The notes under the pieces: model-generated
Seen by the model: only the letters and a program-made list of their open reading frames with translations
What the model was told of the DNA's origin: nothing
Database searches by the model: none
Assembly: GCA_012932295.1 (NCBI GenBank)
Contig: JAAONU010000017.1
Span: forward strand, 1,550,001 to 1,614,000
Origin: Cyclina sinensis
Lineage: Eukaryota > Mollusca > Bivalvia > Venerida > Veneridae
Direction of reading: 5' to 3'
Length of the DNA: 64,000 bases
Made by a program: the position numbers and the translations under genes
Shown: in pieces, positions 24,561-37,300 of the stretch
Layout: each line of letters begins with the position of its first letter
Numbering within the stretch: position 1 is the stretch's first letter

Positions 24561-25510
24561 CGATGCTTTTTTTTTTTTTAAAATTAAAACAGTTCCTTTT
24601 AATATAAATTTTTCATTAATTTTGTTTGTTAAACTTATTTTAGTCTGATATTTGTAATCATGCATTTCTCTCATTATTTGAAATTGACAGAGCAAATGGA
24701 TAAATATTCAATCAACTTTCCTTTCATCATTCTTTGTAACCAGAAACGATAATTCATTTTCGACATACTGCTTTTCTATAAGATCGAAATATTAGATGAA
24801 TGAAAGTCTGTTTTCATATTGCTACGCAACAGAAACTTGTCTTGTACGCAGACAAATGGATTGATTAATAATGTTAAAGGGAAAACACATTAAGACATAC
24901 GACTCCCATAGCTAGAGATAAGATGAATAACATGAAAATTCAGCGACATCAAGTCTGCATCTGATTATAACGTTTCACAAAGCGAGTCTTACTTTTTTAT
25001 TGATAAAGTTTTCATTCTTTCGACTTGAGGTTTTGTTCTAACATGGACATTCGTTTCATTGCTAGTTCATTTATTAATTCGAATCAAACCTGTCCTTGAA
25101 TAGTAACGAGGACTGTACCATGTAATTAACTCTAACACTGGATCAGATATATAGAAAATTATAGCAGAATAAGTAAAGCTTAATATCATTTTAGTCTATG
25201 GTTATTTTGTGTGTGTACTGTGCAGTTAACGTATAACTTCACATATAGGGAAGCTATGTCTAAGGCATCAGCGTCTTCTAGGACTTTTCCCGGAAGAAAC
25301 ATCCACTGGGATCCGATTCAAACCACTTTTGACAGGATAAGATAGCTTGTTCTCAAATCTGTTTTTGAAACAAAAACATTTTTTTAGTTTTCTACCAACG
25401 TCCCCAATGCCTAGCCTCTATTTCTTTCTCTTTATTTTGCAAACAAGAGTTATTTAAATTGACTATTTGTTTTATATCATAGACGACGTCGTGGGCGTGT
25501 AATATATAGA
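24561..25510. other. No gene seen
   Basis: AT-rich sequence with a T homopolymer near 24568-24580. Nothing recognisable. Confidence 0.45.
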
Positions 25511-25514
25511 GGAT

Positions 25515-25664
25515 ATTCAAGTTTTTTCTATAAATACGGGATTTATTTTCATCGAGTGGTATGAAAATAAATATTTCACGAGTGGCCATAGCCACGAGTG
25601 AAATATGATAATTTTCATACCACGAGATGAAAATAAATCCCGTATTTATAGAAAAAACTTGAAT
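25515..25664. repeat. 150-bp foldback (MITE-like) palindrome
   Basis: Left and right halves are inverted copies running from 'attcaagttttttctataaa' to the centre 'gtggc-cata-gccac'. The stem is about 70 bp with few mismatches. The inner motif 'tttcacgagtggc' is one I associate with bivalve genomes. Related modules 'cagtgaaaatacggaaaat' occur twice at 25787 and 25832, probably part of the same repeat region. Confidence 0.75.
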
Positions 25665-25899
25665 TTTCTGTTTATTATATACTTTTCTCTTTTTTGACCT
25701 TAAGATTTGAAAGAATTCCCCTTTAATTTAGTGTACTGGCTGAATTTAGAAAAAAGTAGTCCGGCAAGACACCAGTGAAAATACGGAAAATATGTTTCAC
25801 TGCAGTGAAAAATAAATTTTTACAGTGAAAATACGGAAAATGAAAATACGCAATTTATTTCATCAATATTTCTCAATATTTCATTTATAAGTATATAAT

Positions 25900-27640
25900 A
25901 AAGACGTGTTACATTTTTGATATTACACTAGTGTAATAACACTTCGACGTCAACGTAATTATCAATACGCTTAATGGCGTTCGCGCATAAACGGACAAAA
26001 CAGTTTCTTACTGTTTCTGTCACCATTCACTTACAAAACTTTTATGATATAAATATGATATAATATTCGTGGTCATGTTTCACGGGATTTATGACACTCG
26101 TTACTAGAAAACTATTACTACTCGGTAGAAACTTTTTTTATCCTTTTCAAATAACTCACGACAACTCATTTAATATACTCTTTTTATAGCATAGTTAAGT
26201 ATTATAAATATATTGAAGATTGCTCTTGAATAAGAACTTTTCATTGAAAATTTGAAATTAATTATGACAGTAATTGAATCATTATTATTCCAATAGTTTA
26301 TGGAGCTTAAATAAAGAGTTGAAACATGAGCCTTATTCGGTAATTTTTGTACCGATACACTACAAAGTCTGATGAAGTCAAAGCGAACGTTATTTCATAA
26401 AGTTCTCGAGCACTTTATGGAAATGTACTTTTGTCTTTTCAAAGGCAATCAGTTATACCTAACTTCATAGAAATTTTTAACATCTATAGGTTTTCCTTTG
26501 ATTTATTATTTGTAACTTATCCTTCATCCAGTAACGTAAACATCTTTCTTGCTGACAAACCTTATAAGTGTTTACCATCAAAACAACTGACAAAAGGACC
26601 TGATAAAACATTATGATTATGCTGTCTTCTACTTTTGTAAGTAATTTTTACATTGTCAGACTTTGTAAACTAGCGTTATTTACACAGGCATAACAGGCAA
26701 TTTATTACGAAATAAACAATTTGAAGACGGTTCCTGAAAATGCTTTAAAAATAAAAAAAAATAATGATTACCTTAACAACTATATTGGATTGTGCTAAAT
26801 ATTCGTATGCAGACAAATGTTGCAAAGCTTGATGTGGTTCTTTTAGAAGACTTTTATACCTTGTGAATTCTACAGACGTAATATTTTTGTGTTTTTTGAG
26901 TATTGTCTTATGTTACATCTTTTATGAAGTTTTGCAAACAGTCTTATTATTTTTGTCTACAATAAAGAACGGACGTTTTCTTTCTTTGAACTTTTTTTTT
27001 CAGTTACTGTAACTATTCCTATTTGCTGCTTCGTTTATTTTTTTCGAGACCAGCTCTGTTTACTTGCACCTTGCAAAAAAGATCGTCTCATTTTAATTGA
27101 TGATTGTTGTCTTTCTTTGTTTCTTTCCTTTTTCCCTCTTTTCCTGTTATTTCTCAAATACTTGTGCTGCGTAATTGCTTCGAGTGTTGTTCACACGACA
27201 CAAACTTTACTTTAAACTGCTTGCATAAGTTTCGGACTGATAAATCATTCTTTAATCAAAATGCTCATCTGTACTTATAAGAGACTTTGAAAACATTATC
27301 TTTTACAAATGAAAGATGTCAGTATACCATTAGATCCATCATTCATCAAGCTCTTATGTCTCGATAATGTCTTTGTAAGGCTTTCATTACAAAAAAAGAA
27401 AATGCTTTTATTGGCATTACCATATTTTCTTCAGAAAGGTACACCTGACACCTTTTAAATGGACAGCCATCGTTGGTTATATGAGAAAAGGTTCAGAAAA
27501 AAGAAAAAACTACGAAAATAGAAATACTTCGTAAGATTCATGAAATTCGACGAATCAGAATCTCGTTGGACAGCTGAATCGTTCACTTAATGATATGTTA
27601 TGATATTTAAAATAAGAGACCATTTCTTTTTTTTCTTTTT
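25900..27640. other. No gene seen
   Basis: AT-rich. Short frames only, none with a domain. Pyrimidine-rich stretches lie near 27000-27150 and at 27625-27648. Confidence 0.45.
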
Positions 27641-27649
27641 TTCTTTTTT

Positions 27650-28515
27650 ATGCCCCCGAAGGAAGGCATATAGTAATCGCACTGTCCGTCCGTCCATCCG
27701 TCTGTCCGGCAAAATCTTGTCCTCGCTTCATCTCCAAAACCGCTTGGAGGATTTCAAAGAAACTTCACAGGAATGTTTGTCACCAAGCCTAGTTGTGCAT
27801 ATCATCAGACGTTTTTGCTCGGATTATTTTTGGCAGAGTTTTGGACACTTAGTCATTTTTACTATTATAATAACTTCGATATTAAAATCTTCTCCACACT
27901 TCATCTCCAAAACCGCCAGGAGGATTTCATTAAAACTTCACAGGAATCTTTGACACCAAGCCTTGTAATGCATTTCGTCAGGAGTTTCTGCTCAGATTAT
28001 TTTTGGCAGAGTTATGGGCACTAAGTCATTTTTTACTCTACCTTCTATATTAAAATCTTGTCTACACTTCATCTCCAAGACCGCCTGTAGGATTTCATTG
28101 AAACTTCACAGGAATGTTTGTCACCAAACCTTGTTATGCATATTTTCAGGAGTTTCTGGTCGGATTATTTTTTTTGCAGTGTTATGGTTCTCTTAGTCAT
28201 TTTCTACTATAACTTCTACATTAAAATATTGTCCAAGCTACATCTCCAAAACCGCTTGGGAGATTTTGTTATATATAAAACATCAGTAGGGGTTGGGAAT
28301 AAAACAATATTGTTCATATTCAAGGCCAAACTCACAGCTTTCTATTTCATTGACTAAGTATGTCTTCAACCTTCATATAAGAATCTGAAGCAGAAAAACA
28401 TTACTTTACCATTTACCTTCAGTTCATGCTCTATTTGTGTCTGATCTGTTTTCCACAGGCATATTCAATTACATATTTACACCAGTTTCATTTCAAAGCT
28501 ACATTTCGGGGGCAT
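27650..28515 (+). mobile_element. ATGCCCCCGAAG-ended element with ~170-bp internal repeats
   Basis: The ends ATGCCCCCGAA (27650-27660) and TTCGGGGGCAT (28505-28515) are inverted. The 'gtccgtccgtcc' motif follows the left end. Inside, a unit of about 170 bp beginning 'aaaatcttgtcc..cttcatctccaa' is repeated four times, from about 27711, 27882, 28053 and 28222. No transposase frame; short frames in the units are by-products. A familiar bivalve repeat type. Confidence 0.75.
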
Positions 28516-28660
28516 TAGTCAATTTCCAGTGACAGCTCTGGTTTTTTTTTGAGGGAGTGGGTCGATGGGGGCGGGGTTAATTCAAAGACAGCCAGTATCA
28601 GATTTGTAACTGTTTATTGTGAAAAATATTTCGGTGTTTTGGCCCATTTGATAGACATTA

Positions 28661-28880
28661 ACCAAATCAATAGTTGTATTTACTGAGGATTATTTTGTTC
28701 TGTATTTCAGAAAAGTAATCCATTTTTCAAACAGTCTCTTAATCAAAAAATAGTTTTGTTTGGTTTAGTCCTTTTATATTTATTTATTAATTGTATTTAC
28801 ATTTCTTAAGACAAAAACTTTAGTATTTATCATTTAGGTAAAACCAAATCAATAGTTGTATTTACTGAGTATTATTATGT
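28661..28880. repeat. Duplicated flank, unfilled copy
   Basis: 'accaaatcaatagttgtatttactgag' occurs at 28661 and again near 28846. The stretch between (from 'ctgtatttcagaaaagtaatc') recurs at 29988-30057 and 31076-31140, where it is split by about 1 kb. Confidence 0.65.
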
Positions 28881-29200
28881 CCCCGAAAGGAAGCATATAG
28901 TTTTTGAATTGTATGTCCGTCCGTCTGTCCGCTTTTTGTCCGGTGCATACCTTTGTCAGTAATGGATGTATTTTGAAATAATTTTGCATAAGTGTGTGGC
29001 TCATTGAGGTGATGTGTCACATGCAAGACCCAGGGTAGGTCAAAGGTCAAGGTCACACTTGGACTTGAAAGGAAATTTTCATAAAAGTTTCATAACAATT
29101 CTGACATCCCTCACGCAAGAATCAGGCCCCCACCTCAAAGGTCAAGGTCAAATCACAGTTGTATGTCAAAAGTCGTGATATGGTCGTGTTTTATGCATAT
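28874..29200 (+). mobile_element. Second ATGTCCCCGAAAG-type element, partial
   Basis: Begins 'tatgtccccgaaaggaagca', then 'gtccgtccgtctgtccg', and carries 'aggtcaaaggtcaaggtca' at 29037-29055. Related in its left end to the element at 27650 but with a different interior. I could not place its right end; 29200 is approximate. Confidence 0.6.
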
Positions 29201-29887
29201 TTTTTTGTTATTTATAGATAGATCTTGAAATAATTACGGGTAAATATGAGACAGTCTTAGATTTATAGCTTAAAAGTCACACTGGAAAGGAATATTTTTC
29301 GTAAAAATACGTTGATGATTGTTCCGGTCAACAATTTTGTTATTCATGAATGCCTAGTTTGGGTGTTCTCATGAAATATTTATTGAAAAAAAATTAATTA
29401 GAGTTTTAAGTTATCTGCTATCAATATTTATATGCTGATTAATAATGTTTTGTTCTGAAAGAATTTATTAGCGGTTATATATATAATCAGAGCATTTATC
29501 TGAACTGATAAACAACATATATGTTTATTTTTTTTGTTGTTCGTTGTCATTTATGATAATTTCTATCAGTATAATTATTTAAGGTATTACAAATGTTTCA
29601 GTGGGTAAACGGATCTACTTCTTCTGCTCTCAAAAATGACACAGGTTAAAAATAAATGATACAGTGATGAGATCTAAAAGGTCCTTGTGCGTTGGCTGGC
29701 ATCAGCAGTTTCACAGAAAGGTAACCTCCAAACTATAAATATGTTTAGAAATTTATGATTTATTAAACGTGTGCCTTCACTAAACTACTGACATGTGTTT
29801 GTTACATTCCTTTCTCCTTTCACACTTCTTTCACACTTTCCTATACTACCTGGCCTTTATTTCCAGTGAAAAACATATTGAATATGG

Positions 29888-29960
29888 GGACATATGCCCC
29901 CAAAGCCATACTTAGGACAAGAATTTCTTGTCCTAAGTATGGCTTTGGGGGCATATGTCC
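29888..29960. repeat. Near-perfect 73-bp palindrome
   Basis: A 36-bp arm 'ggacatatgcccccaaag'..'ggacaagaa' is exactly inverted around a single T at 29924. No mismatch was seen. RNA from either strand would form a 36-bp hairpin with essentially no loop. The GGACATATGCCCCC start resembles the termini of the ATGCCCCCGAAG elements nearby. Confidence 0.9.
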
Positions 29961-29981
29961 GTTCACAACGACAGGTCTTGT

Positions 29982-31140
29982 TCTGTTCTGTATTTCAGAA
30001 AAGTAATCCATCTTTCAAACAGTCTCTTAATAAAAATTATTTTGTCAAGTCTTTTTATTATCGCCGTTCCTGGACGGCGATATATACAATTAACAAGATT
30101 TGAACAGTTTTGCTTGTACACCGCCTGCCTTTAGCCAATCAAAGCAAAGCATTTCATATCACATGATAACAAAATGGACGTCAAAATTCTGCTGCAAGGG
30201 GTGCGTAAATGGACTCGTCCAACCGCCATGTTTGTCGGGTTACTTATTCTTACAACTGAAAAAAACCATCATCAATGTACGATCTCAGTACCAGTCTTCA
30301 GGCTCGTGTAGGATAAATACAGGATAATCGCAATATTTTTTTGCTACATGTCATTTTTAACTAGAGAATGTAGTCTAAAAAGAGTATGGTTTGTTTGTTT
30401 TTTCCAAAACTTGCACTTAAAGAAAAAAATAAATGCTTGCTTCCGGGCGATTCTAATCAGGATACAAACTCCCCGCAGGGGTTACTTCCCCTTATTAGTA
30501 CAGTAAAAGTAGCAAAGCGTGACGTAACCGGTGCGAGGAGTTTGATCAGGATTTTTTCGGTGTTTTATATATGCTTGATTAGGGTCAGGGCAATATCGTA
30601 TTTTTTACCTAAAATTTATTCTGTTTTAATTGTACATATAATATTCTTATGGTATTGAAGAACTGTATCTAGCTTTTGTTAAGTATACATTTTATAAATA
30701 TAAATAAAGTTTAAAAAACTACGCAAATAGTCAATTAATTATGCGTAGACTGGTTTACAACAAAGCAATATTTACAAGGTTTTAATGCTGCAAATTTTAA
30801 CATGATGTATAAACATAATGGGATGTTTTTCATTAAGAAGCCAAATCGTCAGCTTTCAAAAATAGTCCAGCTACAATAAAAATTACAATGTATATTTCAT
30901 CTACTTTATAATTTCTGTGTGAAAATTATCAAATATAACTTCGCTTTTCAGTGCAAAGCATGTTGTAAGATTATCAAATTAATGAACGAAGAACATGAAA
31001 TACATTCATCTATGGATAAGACGAAATGCATGGCTGAACGGCGATTTCAAGCATTTTTGGAAATGCTAATAATTGTATTTATTTATTAATTGTATTTACA
31101 TTTATTTTCGTAAAACAAAATCTTAACTATTTATCATTTA
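29982..31140. repeat. Duplicated flank, filled copy
   Basis: The left part (29988-30057) and right part (31076-31140) match consecutive parts of 28690-28845, showing that about 1 kb was inserted into this copy. Confidence 0.6.
30058..31075. mobile_element. ~1-kb insertion of unknown class
   Basis: It is defined by comparison with the unfilled copy at 28690-28845. The left end has a palindrome TATCGCCGTTCC/GGACGGCGATA. The right end has GAACGGCGAT and a small hairpin AGCATTT/AAATGCT. TA lies at both junctions. The interior has a CCAAT-containing GC-richer patch (30120-30240) and no convincing frame. A DNA transposon is likely. Confidence 0.5.
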
Positions 31141-32250
31141 AGTCAAACATATTACCTGCTTAACGATGTATAATGTTACTTTGAAATGAAATATTTCTGT
31201 CCATGATGAATTATGTAATTTAGAGACCCAACAAGATGCAATCATAAATATAAGACAAGCCTGTATAAAGACGCTTTGCCACAAACGTATACATGTATAA
31301 CTGAGGATACATATAGCTACAAACACATAAAGGTGACTTGTGAATTGTTTTTTTGTGTGTTTCATAAGCAACTGCAGATTTACTGGCTTATGTAAGCCTT
31401 ACTTCCATAGACATTAAACGTTATGCTAGGTCTATGTAAGGATTTTTTAAAGTTTGATAGCGGGCTCTATCTAGTTCACATATACTTGTTTCTTATAAGT
31501 TAACTGAATAATTTAGATTAATTCTATAGTTGTTTCTTATAAGAAAACTGAATATTTTAGATTAATTCATGTAATGTTAACCTAGTTTTGCAATTCAACT
31601 TTTTATTCTATTTGACTAAGCTTTTTTTGCTTTAAAACTCTTTTCTTTGCTTTCCTAGAATTAATTTCTTTTATTGCCTGTAAATGACGTATCAATACAT
31701 TTAATCAACTCCTCTGTTCTGTAACCTTTCCTTTTTCTCTGTAATAAAAATCGATCATTCTTTTATTTGATTGCTTTTTCGAGAGGGACTGCCCATAGTG
31801 CAACTGAGTCGCTTCTTAATACGATATTTCCCGTACGAGTATGGTAATAGTATGTTTATCTAAATTTATCAGCTTTATTGCCAGAGCAATGGTCGACAGT
31901 AGGACTTTATCTAGACATCTCAGCATAAAGAGTCATTATTATTCATAAAACGTTCTGTCAAACATTTGTTTTGGCCATTTATGCATTATTGTCGGTTCTT
32001 GACAATTGTTGTGTCAAGTAATTGTTAGATTTTTAATTAAATGTACGCAATGTCAGTAACTTCAAAACAATGTTTAGTTAGTTACTTCTAAGCATAAGTT
32101 TCAGCTAAAACTTAAATGTGTTTTGTTGTTTTTTTAAGATATCGAGCAGAGACATTGAGCAGTGTTCCTGAAACAATCCAAAATGGGTAAATGATGTATT
32201 TCTCGTTATGCCCAAATTTTGTTAAAATAAACAAAGTGGAAATCAATTAA
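31141..32250. other. No gene seen
   Basis: AT-rich. A small direct repeat 'cttgtttcttataagttaactgaataattt' is seen twice near 31486-31560. Confidence 0.45.
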
Positions 32251-32257
32251 GCAATTA

Positions 32258-33230
32258 AGCAGAAACCAAAATTCTTTTCTTGGTTACAGTGAGCCATTCA
32301 TTAGCCGCATTGACCAAACAGGAATAAATAGGTTACTTTATTATGAAGCATAAATACAACTTATTGAAAAAAAAATCCATTGTATTAATAGTGAGTGACC
32401 CAGTGACTCACTGTCCTGAACTGAAAATATTTATCAGAAACCAAAAATATATTTTAGGTAGAAGTGAGATACATTTGACCAACATTTCTAAAAAGCAATC
32501 CCAAATGAGATGATGTTATATCCTACCTTTAAGTCTTTTTTTTCCCCCAAAAGGCCCATTGGAGTGCTAAATATTGAGCGAAATCAAAACTTCACTTAGT
32601 AACAGTTGGTGACCCCTTAATCCCAGTGACCCCAAAGGCAAATCTGATCATTGTCTTGTTTTTGGTCCATTTTTTGAATAATTACAAGCTTGGTTACAAA
32701 AACTACAGTGAAACTTAAGATTTTAAGCAGAAAACAAATCTATTTTTGGTACCACTGGTGACTAATGACCCCTTGTCCTCAGTGACTTTATAATCAAAGT
32801 CAACACAGGTTTACAAAGATTTATCTATTACAATAGATCACAGGTTTACAAAGGTTTATCTATTACAACAGATCACAGGTTTATAAAGATTTATCTATTA
32901 CAACAGATCACAGGTTTACAAAGGTTTATCGATTACAACAGATCAAATGGAGCTTAAATAATACTGAGCAAAAAAATAGAAACTTATTTTAGTAACAGTG
33001 AGTTCATCCTAGTGACCCGAGAAGCAATATCAGTGAATGCATTGATTTAAGTTTTTAACTTTAAACGTTTATTTGAAATAGACCAAACAGAACTTAAAAT
33101 CTGAAGTATAAACCAAAAGCCTATTTTGATAGCATTGAGTAACTTAAAAAGTTTATGTAAAATAGGCAAAGTGTAAAGAAAAAACAGTAAAGACCTCTTG
33201 ACCCCAGTCCAGTGACAGTATATTTTCTGT
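32258..33230. repeat. Diverged long-period repeat ('cagaaaccaaaa..gtgacc')
   Basis: A phrase like 'agcagaaaccaaaa..ctattttggta..cagtgag..gaccc' recurs about six times (near 32260, 32436, 32570, 32725, 32975, 33105) at irregular spacings of about 130-250 bp. The copies are degraded, which suggests an old tandem array. Confidence 0.45.
32806..32945. repeat. 35-bp minisatellite, four copies
   Basis: Unit 'caggtttacaaagatttatc' plus 'tattacaacagatca'. Copies 1 and 3 have 'aaagat', copies 2 and 4 'aaaggt', so the array reads as two 70-bp dimers. It lies inside the older repeat region. Confidence 0.9.
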
Positions 33231-33239
33231 TATCGTTTT

Positions 33240-33989
33240 GTTTTTAATATAATTTATATATTTTTTTAAAGGAATATCTGGAATTGAGGGCTATATGTCT
33301 TGGAATGCACTAAATGCACTAGAGATACACCTGATAATAGAACTATTGAATAACAAATAAGCAGGTAACGTGGTTATCAGATACAACCTGCGACTAGGTA
33401 CTGCTTATGGGAAAGCTTTTTGCAATGTCTAGGTTTTGAATCCGACAGCATACGGACAGAAATTGGAGAATTCTTTATATCAACCTTGCCTTAACAGCCG
33501 TATACTATGATCTACAGATCTGTTAATTGCTTTTCTTTCTGTTAGGGGATGACATTTTTGTCTGAGGCTTTGTGTTTTAATACTTTTGTTACAATAATGA
33601 GTTTCTTGCTGTGTTTAATTAAAAAAAATACTATTCAGTCTCTATAAGAAATAGTTGTAATGTTCCTACTAATCATATGGCAACTTGATTCCATGTAAAT
33701 ATCTTTTTAATAGTATTGGATTAACCTCATTCTAGTATTACAACACGTACTTTTTTAAGGACTGGTTTTAAATTGTTGCCATAAACAATTTCAAGTAGAA
33801 ACAAGAGTATTTAAGTTTACCTCAATGAACCTTTGCTGTCTCACACTGTTAGCTAATAATCTACATTCTTAATAAAACATTGTAGTTGGTTGCTCTTAAA
33901 CACTTGTCCATGAGGTATTCTTGAGCTAAAAGAAGTGGCTTCTTCTTACATGTTGTGTTTATCAGAGTATAAACCCTCTAATGGACTGC
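33240..33989. other. No gene seen
   Basis: AT-rich with no recognised feature. Confidence 0.45.
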
Positions 33990-34001
33990 TCAAGGGGAGT
34001 T

Positions 34002-34298
34002 AGGAGCGGATGCGGTCCAGTGGTAACGCTCTGCACTGGTAAACCAGGGGTCCCGAGTTCGATCCTCGCTCCTCCACTAACATTACTGATAGTCTTTCGG
34101 ATGAGACGTTTAACCGAGGTCCCATATATCAGTGCTATACACTGATCATGCAAAAGAACCAGGGGTGTCTCTAGAATGGGATGCTTTCTGTATCTAGCAC
34201 TACCCCACAACATAAAATAACTAATCTCTTCAGAGGGCGTCGGTCATATGGGCAACCGGTACCGACGACAAATAAGCTCAAATAGATAGATAGATAGA
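34002..34298 (+). mobile_element. tRNA-derived SINE with GATA tail and 12-bp target duplication
   Basis: The head is tRNA-like: acceptor-stem halves AGGAGCG (34002-34008) and CGCTCCT (34067-34073), an A-box-like 'ggtccagtggtaac' and a B box 'gagttcgatcctc'. 'ggtaaaccaggggtc' resembles tRNA-Thr. The anticodon arm is broken, so it is not a functional tRNA. A body with 'ctttcggatgagacgtttaa' follows, then a (GATA)n tail. TCAAGGGGAGTT flanks both sides (33990-34001 and 34299-34310). The SINE subfamily is not certain. Confidence 0.88.
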
Positions 34299-34310
34299 TC
34301 AAGGGGAGTT

Positions 34311-37300
34311 GTTTATTTTGAATAACTCTTATAGTCTTATATGCTTTTTTATTGATATAGTACATACATCCAATAGTCATAAATTCACTAATTTGCATTA
34401 AAGCCATATTATTCATTATACAATATTATCTATATAACCATGTTTTGTAATATCAGATACCAGTAGTAGGCGAAATATGGCTACAAACTCTCAAAAAGTA
34501 CAATCTACATTATAATTTCGTGGTACGAATATGCCAGAAAAAAAGAGGAGCTGTCTTATTTTATAAGAAGTGCCGCAGATGTCAATGCAAACTACCTTCT
34601 TGAAATTGACACCGAAAAAAAGCCGAAATAACTACTGTCTGACGGAAAAGAATGATTTATGAAACTATCCTTCTGATCCAGACTTGATGTCGCTGAATGA
34701 TTTTGCTGTCTGCTATTGCTAAAGAATGGAAGCGTTTTATCTTAATGTGTATTTGTTTATCATACACGTCTGGGAAATATTAATCAAGGCATTTGTATGT
34801 AGACGAAACAAATCAGTCTAAAGTAATTAGATAAAACGTATTTACATCATCTACTTTTTGTTCTTTTAGAAAAATAATGTTACGAATGAGTGGTTGATAC
34901 TGATTATAGAAAAAAAGTTTAGGACAAAAGACTAAAGATATCAACTTAATTTGTTTCGAAACAAGGGGATAAATGCACCTTTTTTCAGGTGTCTAACATG
35001 CATTATAGGCTGAAAGAGATATTGTGAATGATCATACAATAGAAGGCGCATTTTGTAAGAAATGGTTATGTTAGAGTTATAGCAACCGGCTTGAATCTTA
35101 ACGTTCAATGAATTTGTTGAACAAAATACCTAAAATCAATTCACACACTAAGGTTGAACAAATAAGCAAAAGACATAAAGTTTACATGATGCTTATTCAG
35201 TGTGTCAGAAACGAATTGATTGATTCACAAAATATTTCAAAGTAAAACTTGGTCTTATCTTCCAGGGTTAGATGCATTTAACAATAAGTAAAATTCGAAT
35301 TCGTATCAAAAGGCGTGTGGTTTTTTTTGTTATGTGAAGATTGATGAAATCAGATTGTAAAACCTTTAGCCATGAAGGATCCTTCATTTCTTGCTATTCG
35401 TACCGCATCAAAATAGCCTTTAATTAATACTAAAGTCTTGTAGCATCAGGAGTCTATATAATTTCCTTTGAGAGCACATTAGTACATTTCTCCGTAAGAC
35501 ACTTTTCGCCAAATGGATTGCCCATTATAACAAGTACAAGTGTGACAAAACGAGCACCAAATCAGTACACGTGTACTTATTTTTATGGAATGGACAGTCA
35601 AAAGTGTAAAACCATTGTATTGTAATGGTTTTCATCATTTTATACTTATGTACATGTGTATTGTTGCTTCTTTTTTAAAACTAGAGTCAGCATATTATCT
35701 TAAACAGGAAGCCATTACCTCTGTGAAGTAAAGTTTACACTTATACTTAAAATTCTTTATTTACGATAGGAAACAGCGTGCGACTAGCTTTACAGTATAT
35801 TTAGGAAATAATTGAGAACGGTCGAATGCAGTGCTTGTAAAATTTGAAAGTATATTTTAGCATAATCTTAGTTACTTAAACCAAGTCTGCTTTTCTCACT
35901 TTTTCTTAAATTTCAAAGTTTTGTTTTGGAATAAGAGTATAAACTATCAAACAAAATCATTAAGAAGTAACGTTGACTTTAAGTATTGCAATTATTTTTT
36001 TACATTAAATTTTGTTTAACATTCAACTTTATGTCAAACTCGGCTTTCCTGATCACAAAGTTTTAAACTCCATTTATATTATTTCACATAATGATATATT
36101 TTGATTAGGACTGGACACAGATTCAAGAGACAAGAACTAAAATTTGTCTATTAAAAGAAACCAGTCTGTGTCTCTGATTTTGGATTTGTTTAGAAATGTT
36201 CTGCTAATTTTAATGCTAATAACAATTTAAGGTCCTCTTTACACTAACTTATGCCAATACATTTCTCTACAGATAAAGAACACAATTCACAACTTTGTAA
36301 GCCAACCTCACACGGGACAGACAAGACATCCCATATATATCCATCTTGGGACGTAAGAGTCACTTCATTCAGCTTCTGTTATTTAAAGGGAAGTTTCTAC
36401 ACAATTCACTCCTAATTGAAAAAAAAAACAGGCTACCATTCAAATGGAGAATTATTCTTATCTTGTAAAGGAAGCCCAGAATACAGATGAAAACTGGTAC
36501 CGAGGGTTTTTGCGACTCAGTGAGACGATTAAATTTATTGTCGATATACAATTCTAAGAAAATACCCGTGATAAAATAAAGCAAGCGAAAGCTGAAAATG
36601 CACAGGAAAGAGAATCTAGATAAGATGCAAGAGAATTCATTCCAGGTCCTTCGACTGGGCAACGGGATCAGAAATGCTTTCATCAACTCTTCAAAAAATA
36701 AAATCCGGAAATGATGGTGTCTGGTTGCAAAACTGATTGATGGTCCTTATTCAGATCAGAAAAAGACGTTAAATAAAGTATTATTTATTTAAATAAAACA
36801 GGCAAGTTTAAAAAAATGAAGATAGAGATAAACGTTTTTTGAGATCAGCAGACAGTATCGGCTTAGAAGCAGAATCTGTATCGGCTTAGAATGTTTATGT
36901 CAGGTAATATTAAATTGTCTTTTCTTACAATCCTTTTAGAGATTTATTCAAGTGTTAAACACACATCACTTTTCATGATTTCTGATTAATTCTTATTTGA
37001 GTATCCAAACTGACCCAGAAGAAGAATATTACCACGTTTTTAGTGATTAAAATATTTGCTAAATATAAACCCCGAGTCAAGATCCTTGTAACATTATGCT
37101 TTACAATATTCATTTATTCATGCATGCAGATACTTCTTTAAGACAAAATTTGTATTTGTTTATACATTATATTTCTGTGTCTTAAAGCGAAATTATTTAC
37201 TTGTTATATATATTGTTTTCAAATTCCTTGAAAGAAAAAGTGTTCAGTACCAAGTCTGCGTGGCCCATTTTTCATACTTGATGGTGGTATTTTAGAGAAT

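Noticed and set aside
27600..28357. Chain of overlapping plus-strand frames with similar peptides
   Set aside because: The peptides are similar because the DNA is a 170-bp internal repeat of a non-coding element.
34002..34073. Possible tRNA-Thr gene
   Set aside because: The acceptor stem and B box are good, but the anticodon arm cannot form a normal 7-base loop, and the sequence continues into a SINE body with tail and target duplication.
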